Source: Flavobacterium fluvii
GTDB taxonomy: Bacteria; Bacteroidota; Bacteroidia; Flavobacteriales; Flavobacteriaceae
Length of the DNA: 64,000 nt
Reading direction: 5' to 3'
Assembly: GCF_900129545.1 (NCBI RefSeq)
Contig: NZ_FQWB01000001.1
Location: forward strand, 744,001 to 808,000
The position numbers were made by a program, and so were the translations under genes. This document shows, in pieces, positions 7,791 through 16,597 of this stretch. Position 1 is the first letter of the stretch. Every line of letters begins with the position of its first letter. The notes beneath the pieces are model-generated. The model saw only the letters and a list, made by a program, of their open reading frames with translations. It was not told the origin of the DNA and searched no databases.

Positions 7791-9662
7791 ATGGGCAAAT
7801 CTTTAGAAGAAGTAAACCAATCGGTTTCCACACAAAATAAAAAAACAGTTTTCAGAAAAATACTGGCTTTTTTTGGCCCCGCTTATTTGGTCAGTGTGGG
7901 TTATATGGATCCGGGAAATTGGGCGACTGATATTGCGGGAGGAAGCCAGTTCGGTTATACCTTGTTGTGGGTATTGTTGATGAGTAATATGATGGCCTTG
8001 CTTTTGCAAAGTTTGAGTGCAAGATTGGGAATCGTTACCCAACGTGATTTGGCACAAGCTTCCCGAGAAACCTATTCTCCATTTATCAATTACATTCTTT
8101 ATTTTCTTGCCGAAATTGCCATTGCAGCCTGTGATTTGGCCGAAGTTTTGGGAATGGCTATCGGTATTAATCTATTGTTCGACATTCCTTTGGTAGAAGC
8201 CGTAATGATTACTGTTTTGGATACTTTTTTATTGCTTTTCCTCATCAACAAGGGTATTCGCAAAATGGAAGCTTTTATTATTGCCTTGGTAATGATTATT
8301 GGTATGTCCTTTATCTTCGAAATGATATTTGCCCAACCCGAAATGGGAAAAGTGATGTATGGTTTAATTCCTTCGATACCTAGTGAAACGGCACTTTATA
8401 TCGCAATCGGAATAATTGGTGCCACGGTAATGCCGCACAATTTGTACCTGCATTCTTCCTTGGTGCAAACCCGAAAATACAGTCGCAATGAGGCAGGAAT
8501 CAAACAAGCCTTGAAATACAATTTCATCGATTCGGCTATCGCCCTGAATCTTGCATTTTTTGTAAATGCCGCTATTCTGATATTGGCAGCAGCCACGTTT
8601 TACAAACACGGAATGCACGAAGTGGCCGAAATACAGGATGCGTACCGATTTCTACAACCTTTGTTGGGAACCAAATGGGCACCTATTTTATTTGCCGTGG
8701 CCTTGATTGCCGCAGGGCAAAGTTCTACCGTAACGGGAACATTGGCCGGGCAAATTGTTATGGAGGGCTATTTGAATTTAAGAATCCAGCCTTGGGTGCG
8801 AAGAATCATCACGCGATTGATTGCGATTGTTCCAGCCGTCATTGTCATTTTAATTTATGGCGAAAGTGTAACCGGAAAATTATTGATTTTAAGCCAAGTG
8901 ATTTTGAGTTTGCAATTGGGATTTGCCATCATTCCGCTGATTCATTTTGTGAGCGATAAATCTAAAATGAAGGGTTTTCACATTGGCAAAGCGACCCAAG
9001 TTGCGGCTTGGTTAATTGCCGTTATTATAGTTTCATTGAATGCCAAATTGGTTTATTCCGAAATTCAAGGATGGTTGGAAACTTCGGATAATCCAATTGT
9101 TCTATGGTTAACGGTTGTTCCTTTGACCTTTGGGTTTTTATTTTTGTTGCTTTACATCGTCATAAAACCGTTCTTTTCCAAGCCAAGATTGAACATCGAA
9201 AACCATTCGCCTCATGACATGAATTTAAAATTTACGGAAACGGCTGTTCAAGACAACAAGAACATTGCGATAACCGTTGATTTTTCGTTTGCCGATGAAA
9301 ATGCGATTAATTATGCTTTCAAAATGGGTGGCAAAGAGGCAAAATACACCTTGATACACGTTGTGGAATCCGTTGGAGCGATGATGTATGGCAAGCAAAT
9401 TGACGATCACGAAACCACGATTGACGAAAAATTATTAAAGGAATACAAATTGATGTTCCGAGAAAAAGGATTTCACGTCAAAACGGTGCTTGGTTTTGGC
9501 GAGCCCAACAAAGTCATTCCGAATTTGGTCAACAAGGGAGATTTTGATATTCTAATCATGGGAACCCACGGTCATACGGGGATGAAAGATTTGCTTTTTG
9601 GCACCACCGTTGACCGATTGAGACACAAAATAACAATACCTTTGCTTATTGTAAAAAAGTAA
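7791..9662 (+). CDS. mntH: Nramp family divalent metal transporter with C-terminal universal-stress domain
   Basis: A 623-residue inner-membrane transporter. The Nramp core (residues 1 to about 465) has the TM1 metal-site motif DPGNW at residues 40-44 and the TM6 motif MPHNLYLHSS. It imports Mn2+ or Fe2+ with protons. A UspA-like domain follows (about 484-623), with IAITVDFS at its start and GTHGHTGMKDLLFGTT near its end, the usual nucleotide-site region. Stand-alone MntH proteins are about 400-450 residues, so this is a genuine domain fusion. It is first gene of an operon with an SGNH hydrolase (14 bp gap) and a DtxR-type regulator. Confidence 0.93.
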   Translation: MGKSLEEVNQSVSTQNKKTVFRKILAFFGPAYLVSVGYMDPGNWATDIAGGSQFGYTLLWVLLMSNMMALLLQSLSARLGIVTQRDLAQASRETYSPFINYILYFLAEIAIAACDLAEVLGMAIGINLLFDIPLVEAVMITVLDTFLLLFLINKGIRKMEAFIIALVMIIGMSFIFEMIFAQPEMGKVMYGLIPSIPSETALYIAIGIIGATVMPHNLYLHSSLVQTRKYSRNEAGIKQALKYNFIDSAIALNLAFFVNAAILILAAATFYKHGMHEVAEIQDAYRFLQPLLGTKWAPILFAVALIAAGQSSTVTGTLAGQIVMEGYLNLRIQPWVRRIITRLIAIVPAVIVILIYGESVTGKLLILSQVILSLQLGFAIIPLIHFVSDKSKMKGFHIGKATQVAAWLIAVIIVSLNAKLVYSEIQGWLETSDNPIVLWLTVVPLTFGFLFLLLYIVIKPFFSKPRLNIENHSPHDMNLKFTETAVQDNKNIAITVDFSFADENAINYAFKMGGKEAKYTLIHVVESVGAMMYGKQIDDHETTIDEKLLKEYKLMFREKGFHVKTVLGFGEPNKVIPNLVNKGDFDILIMGTHGHTGMKDLLFGTTVDRLRHKITIPLLIVKK

Positions 9663-9676
9663 ATCCTGAATAAATT

Positions 9677-10336
9677 ATGAGGTTTAAAAAAACACTGTTG
9701 TTTTCTTTGCTAGCTTTTTTCATTCTCAATACGGTACAATCCCAGAAATTTAAAGCCGATGTTTTGGCATTTAAAAAACAGGATTCCATTGCGTTTCCGC
9801 CCAGTAATGCCATCCTTTTTATAGGTAGTTCTTCTTTTACCAAATGGAAAGATGTTTCGTCTTGTTTTCCGGGTTACACCATTATCAATAGAGCTTTTGG
9901 CGGATCTACTTTATTGGATGTCATCCATTATGAAAAAGAAATAATTTTTCCTTACAAGCCCAAACAAATTGTAATTTATTGCGGAGAAAATGACATTGCT
10001 TCCTCAGATACTATCAGTGGAAAAACGGTGTTCGAAAGATTCAAAATTTTATATGGTGACATTCGAAAAGTTTATCCAAAAACATCCATTGTTTATCTCT
10101 CCATGAAGCCCAGTCCCAGTAGATGGAAAATGAAGGAAAGGATGATAAACGGTAATGAATTGATAAGAGACTTTATTAAAAAGCAAAAAAACACGGTTTT
10201 TGTTTCTGTTTGGGAAAAGATGCTCGACAGCAACAATCAACCGATACCAACAATTTTCCTGGAAGACCGTTTGCACATGAATGCCCAAGGGTATTCCATT
10301 TGGCAAAAAATTCTGGAACCCGTGTTATTAAAATAA
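9677..10336 (+). CDS. Secreted SGNH/GDSL-type hydrolase
   Basis: A 219-residue protein with a signal peptide (about 1-22) and the SGNH hydrolase fold. Block I is IGSSSFTKW with the nucleophile serine, followed by a glycine block (RAFGGST), the asparagine block YCGENDIA, and the C-terminal catalytic pair in EDRLHMNAQGY. Such enzymes deacetylate or deacylate carbohydrates or lipids; the substrate is not evident. It sits between the Nramp transporter and the DtxR-type regulator genes with short gaps (14 and 24 bp), so it is probably cotranscribed, but no metal-related role is obvious. Confidence 0.85.
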   Translation: MRFKKTLLFSLLAFFILNTVQSQKFKADVLAFKKQDSIAFPPSNAILFIGSSSFTKWKDVSSCFPGYTIINRAFGGSTLLDVIHYEKEIIFPYKPKQIVIYCGENDIASSDTISGKTVFERFKILYGDIRKVYPKTSIVYLSMKPSPSRWKMKERMINGNELIRDFIKKQKNTVFVSVWEKMLDSNNQPIPTIFLEDRLHMNAQGYSIWQKILEPVLLK

Positions 10337-10360
10337 TTTTAGTTTAAAATATTTACCTGA

Positions 10361-11014
10361 ATGACTTTTTCCGAAGAGAATTATCTAAAAACCATCTATC
10401 ACCTCACCACCATTTCAGAATCGGGAGTGAGCACGAATGCCATTGCTGAAATGATGGAAACCAAAGCATCTTCTGTAACGGACATGCTCAAGAAATTGGC
10501 CGAGAAAGATTTGGTCAACTACAAAAAATACCAAGGCGTTTCCTTGACGGAAAAAGGAAAATTGAACGCCAAAATGATTGTGAGAAAACACCGTTTATGG
10601 GAAGTTTTCTTGGTGGACAAATTGGATTTTTCATGGGATGAGGTTCACGATATTGCCGAACAATTGGAACACATAAAATCCGAAAAACTCATTAACAAAC
10701 TGGATGATTTTCTGGGAAATCCTACCGAAGATCCCCACGGAGACCCAATTCCGGATGCCAATGGACAAATTATCAATACCGAGAAACACTTGCTTTCCGA
10801 ACTGTCCGAAAACCAAAACGGAATTTGCGTGGGAGTGAAAGATACCTCGCCGGAATTCTTGAAATATTTGGACAAACAGGAAATTTCCCTTGGATCAAAA
10901 ATTGAAATTATGGGAAAAGAAAGTTTCGATTTGTCCCTGAAAATTAAATTAAATGGAAGGGAATTAACCATTTCGAATAAGATAGCAAGCAATCTTTTCG
11001 TGAAAGTGGTTTAA
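10361..11014 (+). CDS. DtxR/MntR family metal-dependent transcriptional regulator
   Basis: A 217-residue regulator: N-terminal winged helix (about 1-65, EENYLKTIYHL...ASSVTDMLKKLAEKDLV), then the dimerisation and metal-binding helices (RKHRLWEVFL, WDEVHDIAEQLEHI, NPTEDPHGDPIPD) that supply His, Asp and Glu ligands, and a C-terminal FeoA/SH3-like domain (about 140-217). It is the last gene of the Nramp operon and is convergent with feoB. It probably represses metal uptake when Mn2+ or Fe2+ is bound. TTTAGATT-type sequences near the Nramp/TonB promoters and feoA are candidate sites. MntR and IdeR-like functions cannot be separated by eye. Confidence 0.9.
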   Translation: MTFSEENYLKTIYHLTTISESGVSTNAIAEMMETKASSVTDMLKKLAEKDLVNYKKYQGVSLTEKGKLNAKMIVRKHRLWEVFLVDKLDFSWDEVHDIAEQLEHIKSEKLINKLDDFLGNPTEDPHGDPIPDANGQIINTEKHLLSELSENQNGICVGVKDTSPEFLKYLDKQEISLGSKIEIMGKESFDLSLKIKLNGRELTISNKIASNLFVKVV

Positions 11015-11136
11015 TTGCATCCACAATCAGGACCGCCACAATTTTTACTTGATTTTTTCTTTTTGAAAAAGTATTTTTTAATCAAAAATCCAACTGCGAT
11101 TCCAAGAATGGTAAAAGCTATAATTTCCTGAACCAT
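11011..11136 (-). CDS. FeoB-associated Cys-rich membrane protein (41 aa)
   Basis: A 41-codon frame starts 6 bp after the feoB stop on the same strand. It begins MVQEIIAFTILGIAVGFLIK, a single membrane segment, continues with a lysine-rich stretch and ends SKNCGGPDCGCN with three cysteines. This matches the small FeoB-associated Cys-rich proteins found after feoB in many genomes (Pfam FeoB_associated). They may bind or hand over Fe2+ at the pore; the role is unproven. Its last 4 bases overlap the 3' end of the convergent DtxR-type gene. Confidence 0.85.
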   Translation of the reverse strand: MVQEIIAFTILGIAVGFLIKKYFFKKKKSSKNCGGPDCGCN

Positions 11137-11142
11137 ACTATT

Positions 11143-13242
11143 TTATTTTAAAATTTGAAAGGCAATCAAGGCTACAAAATAAGCCAATCCGCTCATCAGC
11201 ACGAGTTGCATGGCTGGCCATTTCCAAGAGTTGGTTTCTTTTTTGGTAATCGCCAATGTACTGGCACATTGCATCGCAAAAGCGTAAAAAAGCAACAAGG
11301 ATATTCCGGAAGCAAAATTGAATATTTTTTGACCCGTTACCGGATTGACTTCTTCCTGCATTTTACTTTTTATCGTGGCTTCGTTATCGCTGTTTCCAAC
11401 GCTGTAAATGGTGGCCAACGTACCCACAAAAACTTCTCTGGCAGCAAAGGAACTGATAATAGCAATGCCTATTTTCCAATCGTATCCTAAAGGCGAAATG
11501 GCAGGTTCGATGGCTTTACCCATAATTCCGATATAGGAATTCTCCAGTTTTTGGGAAGCTACGGCGTTTTCAAATTCGACTTTGTTCAATGGCTTTTCAA
11601 TCGTTCTTTCTTTTACGATAGTTTCTGCGTCATTAAAATCTTTTCCAGATCCGTAAGAAGCCAAAAACCATAAAATAACGGATATCGCCAAAATGATTTT
11701 CCCGGCACCAACAACGAATGCTTTTGTTTTCTCGACCACATTGATGCCAACGTTTTTGAAAAGAGGTAATTTATAGCTTGGCATTTCGACCACAAAATAG
11801 GTTTTGGAATCTAATTTCAATATTTTATTCAAAATATAAGCGGAAAAAATCGCCGTTCCAAATCCTATTAAATAGAGCAACATTAAGGTTAATCCTTGTA
11901 AATTTAGAAAGCCGAAAATATAGTGTTGTGGAATTATAAGTCCAATGATGATGGCATAAACAGGTAATCTCGCCGAACAGGTGGTGAAAGGCGTTACCAA
12001 TATTGTAATCAAACGTTCTTTCCAGTTTTCGATGTTTCGGGTAGCCATAATCGCCGGAATCGCACAAGCCGTTCCTGAAATTAAGGGCACCACACTTTTG
12101 CCGGAAAGTCCAAATCGGCGCATAATTTTATCCATCAAAAAGACGACACGACTCATATAACCGCTTTCTTCCAGAATGGAAATAAACAGAAATAAAAAGG
12201 CGATTTGTGGAATGAAAATCAAGATTCCGCCAATCCCCGGAATGATTCCCTGCGAAAGCAAATCGGTTAAAATTCCGCTTGGTAATTCTTGGGCAGCCCA
12301 ACTGCTCAAAGAAGCAAAGCTGCTGTCAATAAAATCCATGGGAATGGTTGACCAGCTAAATATTGATTGGAAAATGATAAATAAAATGGCTAAGAAAATG
12401 AAATAGCCCCAAATTTTGTGGGTTAGAATATTGTCTAATCTGGTTCTAAAATCTTTTGCCATCGAGGCATCCACTTTTAAACCTTCTTTTAAAACATCAT
12501 TGATAAATTGATAACGCTTTATGGTTTCTTTTTGCTGTAAACGTTTGAGTTCCGAATGCGGTTTGGTAAACGTGCTTCGGATTTCATTTCGTTCCAAGTT
12601 CAAAAAGTTGACGTCTTGCGTGATCACCAACCATAATTTGTACAACAGCTGGTTGGGAAAAGCTTTTTGCAAGTTTTCAAAATAGACAGAATCAATTACT
12701 GAAGCATTCAAACACGGCTCGTGCGGAATGGTTTTATAGGAAACAATTAAATCTTTCAATTCTTCGATTCCCGATCCTTTTCTGGAACTGACCAAAGCAA
12801 TTTTAGTTTTGAGTTGTTCTTCAAGGTAAGGAATATCAAGCGTAATGCCTTTGCTTGCCATTCGATCGGCCATGTTGATGACTAAAATCGTCGGGATTTC
12901 AAGGTCTTTTATTTGGGTATAAAGGAGTAAATTTCGTTTCAAATTCTCCACGTCGGTAACCACGATGGCTACATCTGGAAACAATTTGTCGTTTTTGTTC
13001 AGCAAAAGTTCAATAACCACGCTTTCGTCCATCGAACTGGCATTCAAACTATAGGTTCCGGGTAAATCTAGAATATTGGCTTTAATGTTTTGTGGCAATT
13101 TGCAGAAACCCATTTTTTTCTCAACGGTAATTCCGGGATAATTCCCCACTTGTTGGTTCAAACCGGTAAGCTGGTTAAAAACCGAAGTTTTCCCCACGTT
13201 AGGATTTCCAATTAAAGCGACATTGATATTTTGCTTGGTCAT
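11143..13242 (-). CDS. feoB: Ferrous iron transport protein B
   Basis: A 699-residue Fe2+ permease. The N-terminal G domain has G1 GNPNVGKTS (residues 12-20), G3 DLPGTYS and G4 NMAD (in place of the usual NKxD). A helical insert follows (about 170-275). The C-terminal membrane part has two Gate/nucleoside-recognition modules with conserved cysteines (ACAIPAI, TTCSARLPVY). Its start overlaps the feoA stop by 1 bp, so translation is coupled, and a small Cys-rich protein follows. FeoC is absent, as usual outside gammaproteobacteria. Confidence 0.96.
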   Translation of the reverse strand: MTKQNINVALIGNPNVGKTSVFNQLTGLNQQVGNYPGITVEKKMGFCKLPQNIKANILDLPGTYSLNASSMDESVVIELLLNKNDKLFPDVAIVVTDVENLKRNLLLYTQIKDLEIPTILVINMADRMASKGITLDIPYLEEQLKTKIALVSSRKGSGIEELKDLIVSYKTIPHEPCLNASVIDSVYFENLQKAFPNQLLYKLWLVITQDVNFLNLERNEIRSTFTKPHSELKRLQQKETIKRYQFINDVLKEGLKVDASMAKDFRTRLDNILTHKIWGYFIFLAILFIIFQSIFSWSTIPMDFIDSSFASLSSWAAQELPSGILTDLLSQGIIPGIGGILIFIPQIAFLFLFISILEESGYMSRVVFLMDKIMRRFGLSGKSVVPLISGTACAIPAIMATRNIENWKERLITILVTPFTTCSARLPVYAIIIGLIIPQHYIFGFLNLQGLTLMLLYLIGFGTAIFSAYILNKILKLDSKTYFVVEMPSYKLPLFKNVGINVVEKTKAFVVGAGKIILAISVILWFLASYGSGKDFNDAETIVKERTIEKPLNKVEFENAVASQKLENSYIGIMGKAIEPAISPLGYDWKIGIAIISSFAAREVFVGTLATIYSVGNSDNEATIKSKMQEEVNPVTGQKIFNFASGISLLLFYAFAMQCASTLAITKKETNSWKWPAMQLVLMSGLAYFVALIAFQILK

Positions 13243-13481
13243 TATAAGTTGCTTTTAATAAGTTCAACTTCAATGTCACGGGCAGTTTCTAAACGAATGG
13301 CAAGATGCGAACCGTTGATGTCCAAAAACAAAGGATCACCAAAGGGTGCGATTTGAAGTAATTCGACTATATATCCAGGTAAACAGCCCATTTCAAGCAG
13401 TTTTAACGGAATAACATCGACATCAAAATCCTTGATGATGGCTTTCTCTCCTTTTTTTAGGTTGGCTATCGTAGTTCGCAA
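13242..13481 (-). CDS. feoA: Ferrous iron transport protein A
   Basis: A 79-residue SH3-like FeoA protein: LKKGEKAIIKDFD...PLKLLEMGCLPGYIVELLQIAPFGDPLFLDINGSHLAIRLETARDIEVE. The LLEMGCLPG and GSHLAIR segments are family hallmarks. It is thought to bind FeoB and help Fe2+ uptake. It leads the feoA-feoB-small Cys-rich protein operon, with a -7 box and repeated TTTAGATT sequences just upstream. Confidence 0.95.
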   Translation of the reverse strand: MRTTIANLKKGEKAIIKDFDVDVIPLKLLEMGCLPGYIVELLQIAPFGDPLFLDINGSHLAIRLETARDIEVELIKSNL

Positions 13482-13487
13482 TTCTTA

Positions 13488-13515
13488 TTTAGATTGAATT
13501 TAGATTACAAAAGTA
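13488..13515 (-). promoter_or_regulatory. feoA promoter with TTTAGATT direct repeats
   Basis: On the minus strand TACTTTTG (13515-13508) fits TAnnTTTG. Just downstream lie two copies of TTTAGATT (plus strand 13488-13495 and 13499-13506), spaced 11 bp. The same octamer is one arm of the palindrome in the TonB/Nramp gap. It may be a binding site for the DtxR-type regulator; spacing about one helical turn fits side-by-side binding. The rest of the 194-bp gap to the SCO gene shows nothing else. Confidence 0.45.
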
Positions 13516-13675
13516 CAGTAAAAAAAAGAATATCAAATGACAATTATCAGATTTGCTTTTTAAAAAATAATTTGGAATATTTAAAAACCTTTTTTTTGCG
13601 ACAGGTTTTCTTATGAAGCTTAAAATGGATAGCCAAATAAATAGGCAATTAGTAGATTTTAATTAGTGTCAGCTT

Positions 13676-14347
13676 TTATTTTTCGTCTTCCACAAGCCAA
13701 TTGATGTCTTCAATCAGTCGTTGAATTTCTTCTTTTTTGGTGCCGTCATAAAAGCCTCGAACCCGTTTTTGGGAGTCCACCAAAACAAAATTCTCGGTGT
13801 GAACCATATCGTATTGTTCTTCCGGTTTCCCTTGTTTTACGGCCAAAAAGGATTTTCTTGCCATAGTATAAATCGCTTTTTTGTCGCCCGTAACCAAGTT
13901 CCATTTGCTGTCGATTACGCCGTTTATTTTGGCATAATCTTTCAAAACCGAAACGCTGTCTACGTCGGGCATAACCGTGAAGGAAAGCAATTTTACTTTT
14001 GGATTGTGAAGAAATGCCTTTTGCACATCGACTAAGTTTGTGGTCATCTTCGGGCAGATTGATTTACAGGTCGTAAAGAAAAAATCGGCCACATAAATTT
14101 TGCCTTCATACTCTTTTTGGGTAATGGTTTTGCCGTTTTGATTGGTAAATGAAAAATCGGCAATAAAATGTTTGTTGGCAATATATTGTACGGTCGTGTC
14201 CACCAATTCAGGATTTACGTCCGATGGATTGTAGATAGGAAGCGTTTTTTTGGGTTTCAATGCGGTATAAAACAAGGAAATCACGATGATGGAAAAGACC
14301 AACAAGACCCCAAAGAATTTCCGATATTTATAGAAAAAGGATTTCAT
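13676..14347 (-). CDS. SCO1/SenC family protein
   Basis: A thioredoxin-fold protein of about 223 residues anchored by one N-terminal membrane segment (FFGVLLVFSIIVISLFY). ATG at 14347 is preferred to the TTG two codons upstream. The copper-binding motif CxxxCP appears as TCKSICPKM, with the partner histidine in DMVHTENFVL. SCO proteins deliver copper to, or reduce, the CuA site of cytochrome oxidase. No oxidase genes are in the window, so the partner is elsewhere. A divergent M13 peptidase gene follows upstream. Confidence 0.92.
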   Translation of the reverse strand: MKSFFYKYRKFFGVLLVFSIIVISLFYTALKPKKTLPIYNPSDVNPELVDTTVQYIANKHFIADFSFTNQNGKTITQKEYEGKIYVADFFFTTCKSICPKMTTNLVDVQKAFLHNPKVKLLSFTVMPDVDSVSVLKDYAKINGVIDSKWNLVTGDKKAIYTMARKSFLAVKQGKPEEQYDMVHTENFVLVDSQKRVRGFYDGTKKEEIQRLIEDINWLVEDEK

Positions 14348-14441
14348 GAACAAATTTTGGCAAAAATACAGAAAGGTCGCTTGTATTGGACTAACAAATA
14401 TTTTTTTAACAAATGTAGATACAATTGTTGAATTTTATCAA

Positions 14442-14449
14442 TAGTTTTG
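14442..14449 (+). promoter_or_regulatory. Candidate -7 box of the M13 peptidase gene
   Basis: TAGTTTTG fits TAnnTTTG and lies 26 bp before the start codon in the 128-bp gap shared with the divergent SCO gene. A TTG occurs 14 bp upstream, shorter than the usual spacer. Confidence 0.35.
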
Positions 14450-14475
14450 TGGCAATAACCAACCCATTTTAATAG

Positions 14476-16539
14476 ATGAAAATACATTTAAAAAAACAGC
14501 TGATTTTTGTTGTTCCTGCAATCATTGGATTTGCAACTATTCAAGCTCAAGATGTTTACGTGAAGAAAGAACCAGGCATCAATGTTTCTAACATGGATAA
14601 AAAGATAAAGCCAAATGACAACTTTTTTAGATTTGTAAACGGAAGCTGGCTTGATAAAACTGAAATTCCCGCAGATAAAACAACATGGGGAAGTTTTAAT
14701 GAATTGCGTCTGAAAACAGACAAGGATGCTTTGGAAATTTTGGCAGAAGCCGCAAAAAACCCAAAATATAAATCCAATACAGACCAAGGCAAAGCCTTAA
14801 ATCTATACAAAACCATTTTGGATACCGTTGGCAGAAACAAACTTGGTTTGTCCCCGTTGAAACCGTATTTGGCAAAGATTAACGCAGTGAAAAATGTCAA
14901 GGATTTGCAGACATTGTTGATTGAAATGGATCCCATCGGCGGCATCGGATTTTTTGGTTTTGGAATTGGTGCAGATGCCAAGAATAGTAACAAAAACGTG
15001 GTTTATGTTGGACCAGGAAGTTTGGGTTTGCCAGATCGTGATTATTATGTTTCCGACGAAAAGGATTCCAAGGAGAAAAGAGACAAGTATGTTTTGCATG
15101 TGGCTAGAATGTTGCAGTTTTTAGGCGAAAAACCATTAAATGCAAAAGCTGATGCCAACAGGATTTTGGCATTGGAAACCGCCATGTCTAAGCCAAGATT
15201 TGATAGAGTGGAAAGACGCGACCGAAGAAAATCATACAATCCAATGACTGTTTCCGACTTGCAAAAATTGACGCCTTCCATAGATTGGAAAGGATATTTG
15301 ACAAAAATTGGGTTGGCAAAAACAGATTCATTGATTGTGAGTCAGCCCAAATATATGGCTGCACTGGAAACTATTCTTAAAGAGAACAAGGTTGAAGACT
15401 GGAAAACCTATATGCGTTGGACTTTGTTAAATAGATCAGCATCAAAACTATCAACAAGTCTCGAAATGGCGAACTGGGAATTTTATGATAAAACCTTGAC
15501 AGGAGCCATCAAGCCAAGACCGCGTGACGAAAGAGCGTTGCAAGTAATCAATGGATCAGTTGGAGAGGCACTTGGAAAATTATATGTTGAGAAAAAATTT
15601 CCAGTCGAAGCTAAAGCTAAAGCGGAGAAGATGATCAATAATATTTTTATTGCATTCGAAAACCGCATCAATAATTTGCCTTGGATGTCGGCTGAAACGA
15701 GGGTAAGTGCCATTGCTAAATTGCACAAATCTCAGATAAAAGTTGGTTATCCCGACAAATGGAAGGATTATTCAGCCTTGGCTATTAAAAGTCCAGAAGA
15801 AGGAGGAACTTATTTTGAGAATTCATTGAATCTTTCTCGTTGGAGAGTAAAAGAAGACATCGATAAACTTTATAAACCTGTTGATAAAACGGAATGGGGA
15901 ATGTCGCCACAAACAGTCAACGCCTATTACAATCCTTCGTACAATGAAATCGTGTTTCCAGCGGCGATTTTGCAACCTCCTTTTTATAATTATCAAGCTG
16001 ATGAAGCGGTAAATTATGGCGGAATTGGAGCCGTAATTGGTCACGAAATCTCACACGGATTTGATGATTCCGGAGCACGATATGATGCTGATGGTAACTT
16101 AAAAGATTGGTGGACGGCAGATGACCAGAAACAATTTGCGGCTTTGACGGGCGCACTTGCGGATCAATATAGCGCTTTGCAACCTTTGCCGGGAACTTTC
16201 GTTGATGGAAAATTTACTTTGGGAGAAAACATTGGGGATTTAGGAGGAATAAATGCCGCTTATGATGGTTTGCAACTCTATTTGAAAGAGAATGGAAATC
16301 CTGGATTAATCGATGGTTATACACCGGAACAGCGTTTCTTTATTTCTTGGGGCACGGTTTGGAGAACCAAAATGCGTGATGAAGCCATTAAAAATTTGGT
16401 AAAAACCGATCCGCATTCACCGGGAATGTACCGTGCTTATGTTCCTTTGCTGAACATAGACACCTTTTATGAAGCCTTCAACATTAAGCCGGGAGACGGG
16501 ATGTATGTTGCTCCAGAAAAACGAGTGAAAATTTGGTAA
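14476..16539 (+). CDS. M13 family zinc metallopeptidase (neprilysin/PepO-like)
   Basis: A 687-residue secreted endopeptidase with a signal peptide (about 1-24, ending IQAQ). The N-terminal M13 domain (about 50-430) caps the catalytic domain. The zinc site is HEISH at residues 523-527 with the third ligand Glu584 and Asp588 in GENIGDLGG. NAYYNPSYNEIVFPAAILQPPF is the substrate-binding segment, and the C-terminal CxxW of eukaryotic members is replaced by ...KRVKIW. It degrades oligopeptides in the periplasm. It is convergent with an S9 peptidase gene across a strong terminator. Confidence 0.95.
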   Translation: MKIHLKKQLIFVVPAIIGFATIQAQDVYVKKEPGINVSNMDKKIKPNDNFFRFVNGSWLDKTEIPADKTTWGSFNELRLKTDKDALEILAEAAKNPKYKSNTDQGKALNLYKTILDTVGRNKLGLSPLKPYLAKINAVKNVKDLQTLLIEMDPIGGIGFFGFGIGADAKNSNKNVVYVGPGSLGLPDRDYYVSDEKDSKEKRDKYVLHVARMLQFLGEKPLNAKADANRILALETAMSKPRFDRVERRDRRKSYNPMTVSDLQKLTPSIDWKGYLTKIGLAKTDSLIVSQPKYMAALETILKENKVEDWKTYMRWTLLNRSASKLSTSLEMANWEFYDKTLTGAIKPRPRDERALQVINGSVGEALGKLYVEKKFPVEAKAKAEKMINNIFIAFENRINNLPWMSAETRVSAIAKLHKSQIKVGYPDKWKDYSALAIKSPEEGGTYFENSLNLSRWRVKEDIDKLYKPVDKTEWGMSPQTVNAYYNPSYNEIVFPAAILQPPFYNYQADEAVNYGGIGAVIGHEISHGFDDSGARYDADGNLKDWWTADDQKQFAALTGALADQYSALQPLPGTFVDGKFTLGENIGDLGGINAAYDGLQLYLKENGNPGLIDGYTPEQRFFISWGTVWRTKMRDEAIKNLVKTDPHSPGMYRAYVPLLNIDTFYEAFNIKPGDGMYVAPEKRVKIW

Positions 16540-16564
16540 TAGAGAATGTTTAGTATAAAAAAAT

Positions 16565-16594
16565 TCCCAAGTGTGAGCTTGGGATTTTTTTTTT
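16565..16594 (+). terminator. Rho-independent terminator
   Basis: The stem tcccaag/cttggga (16565-16571, 16578-16584) with a 6-nt loop is followed by ten T residues. It ends the M13 peptidase transcript just before the convergent S9 gene. Confidence 0.85.
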
Positions 16595-16597
16595 GAA

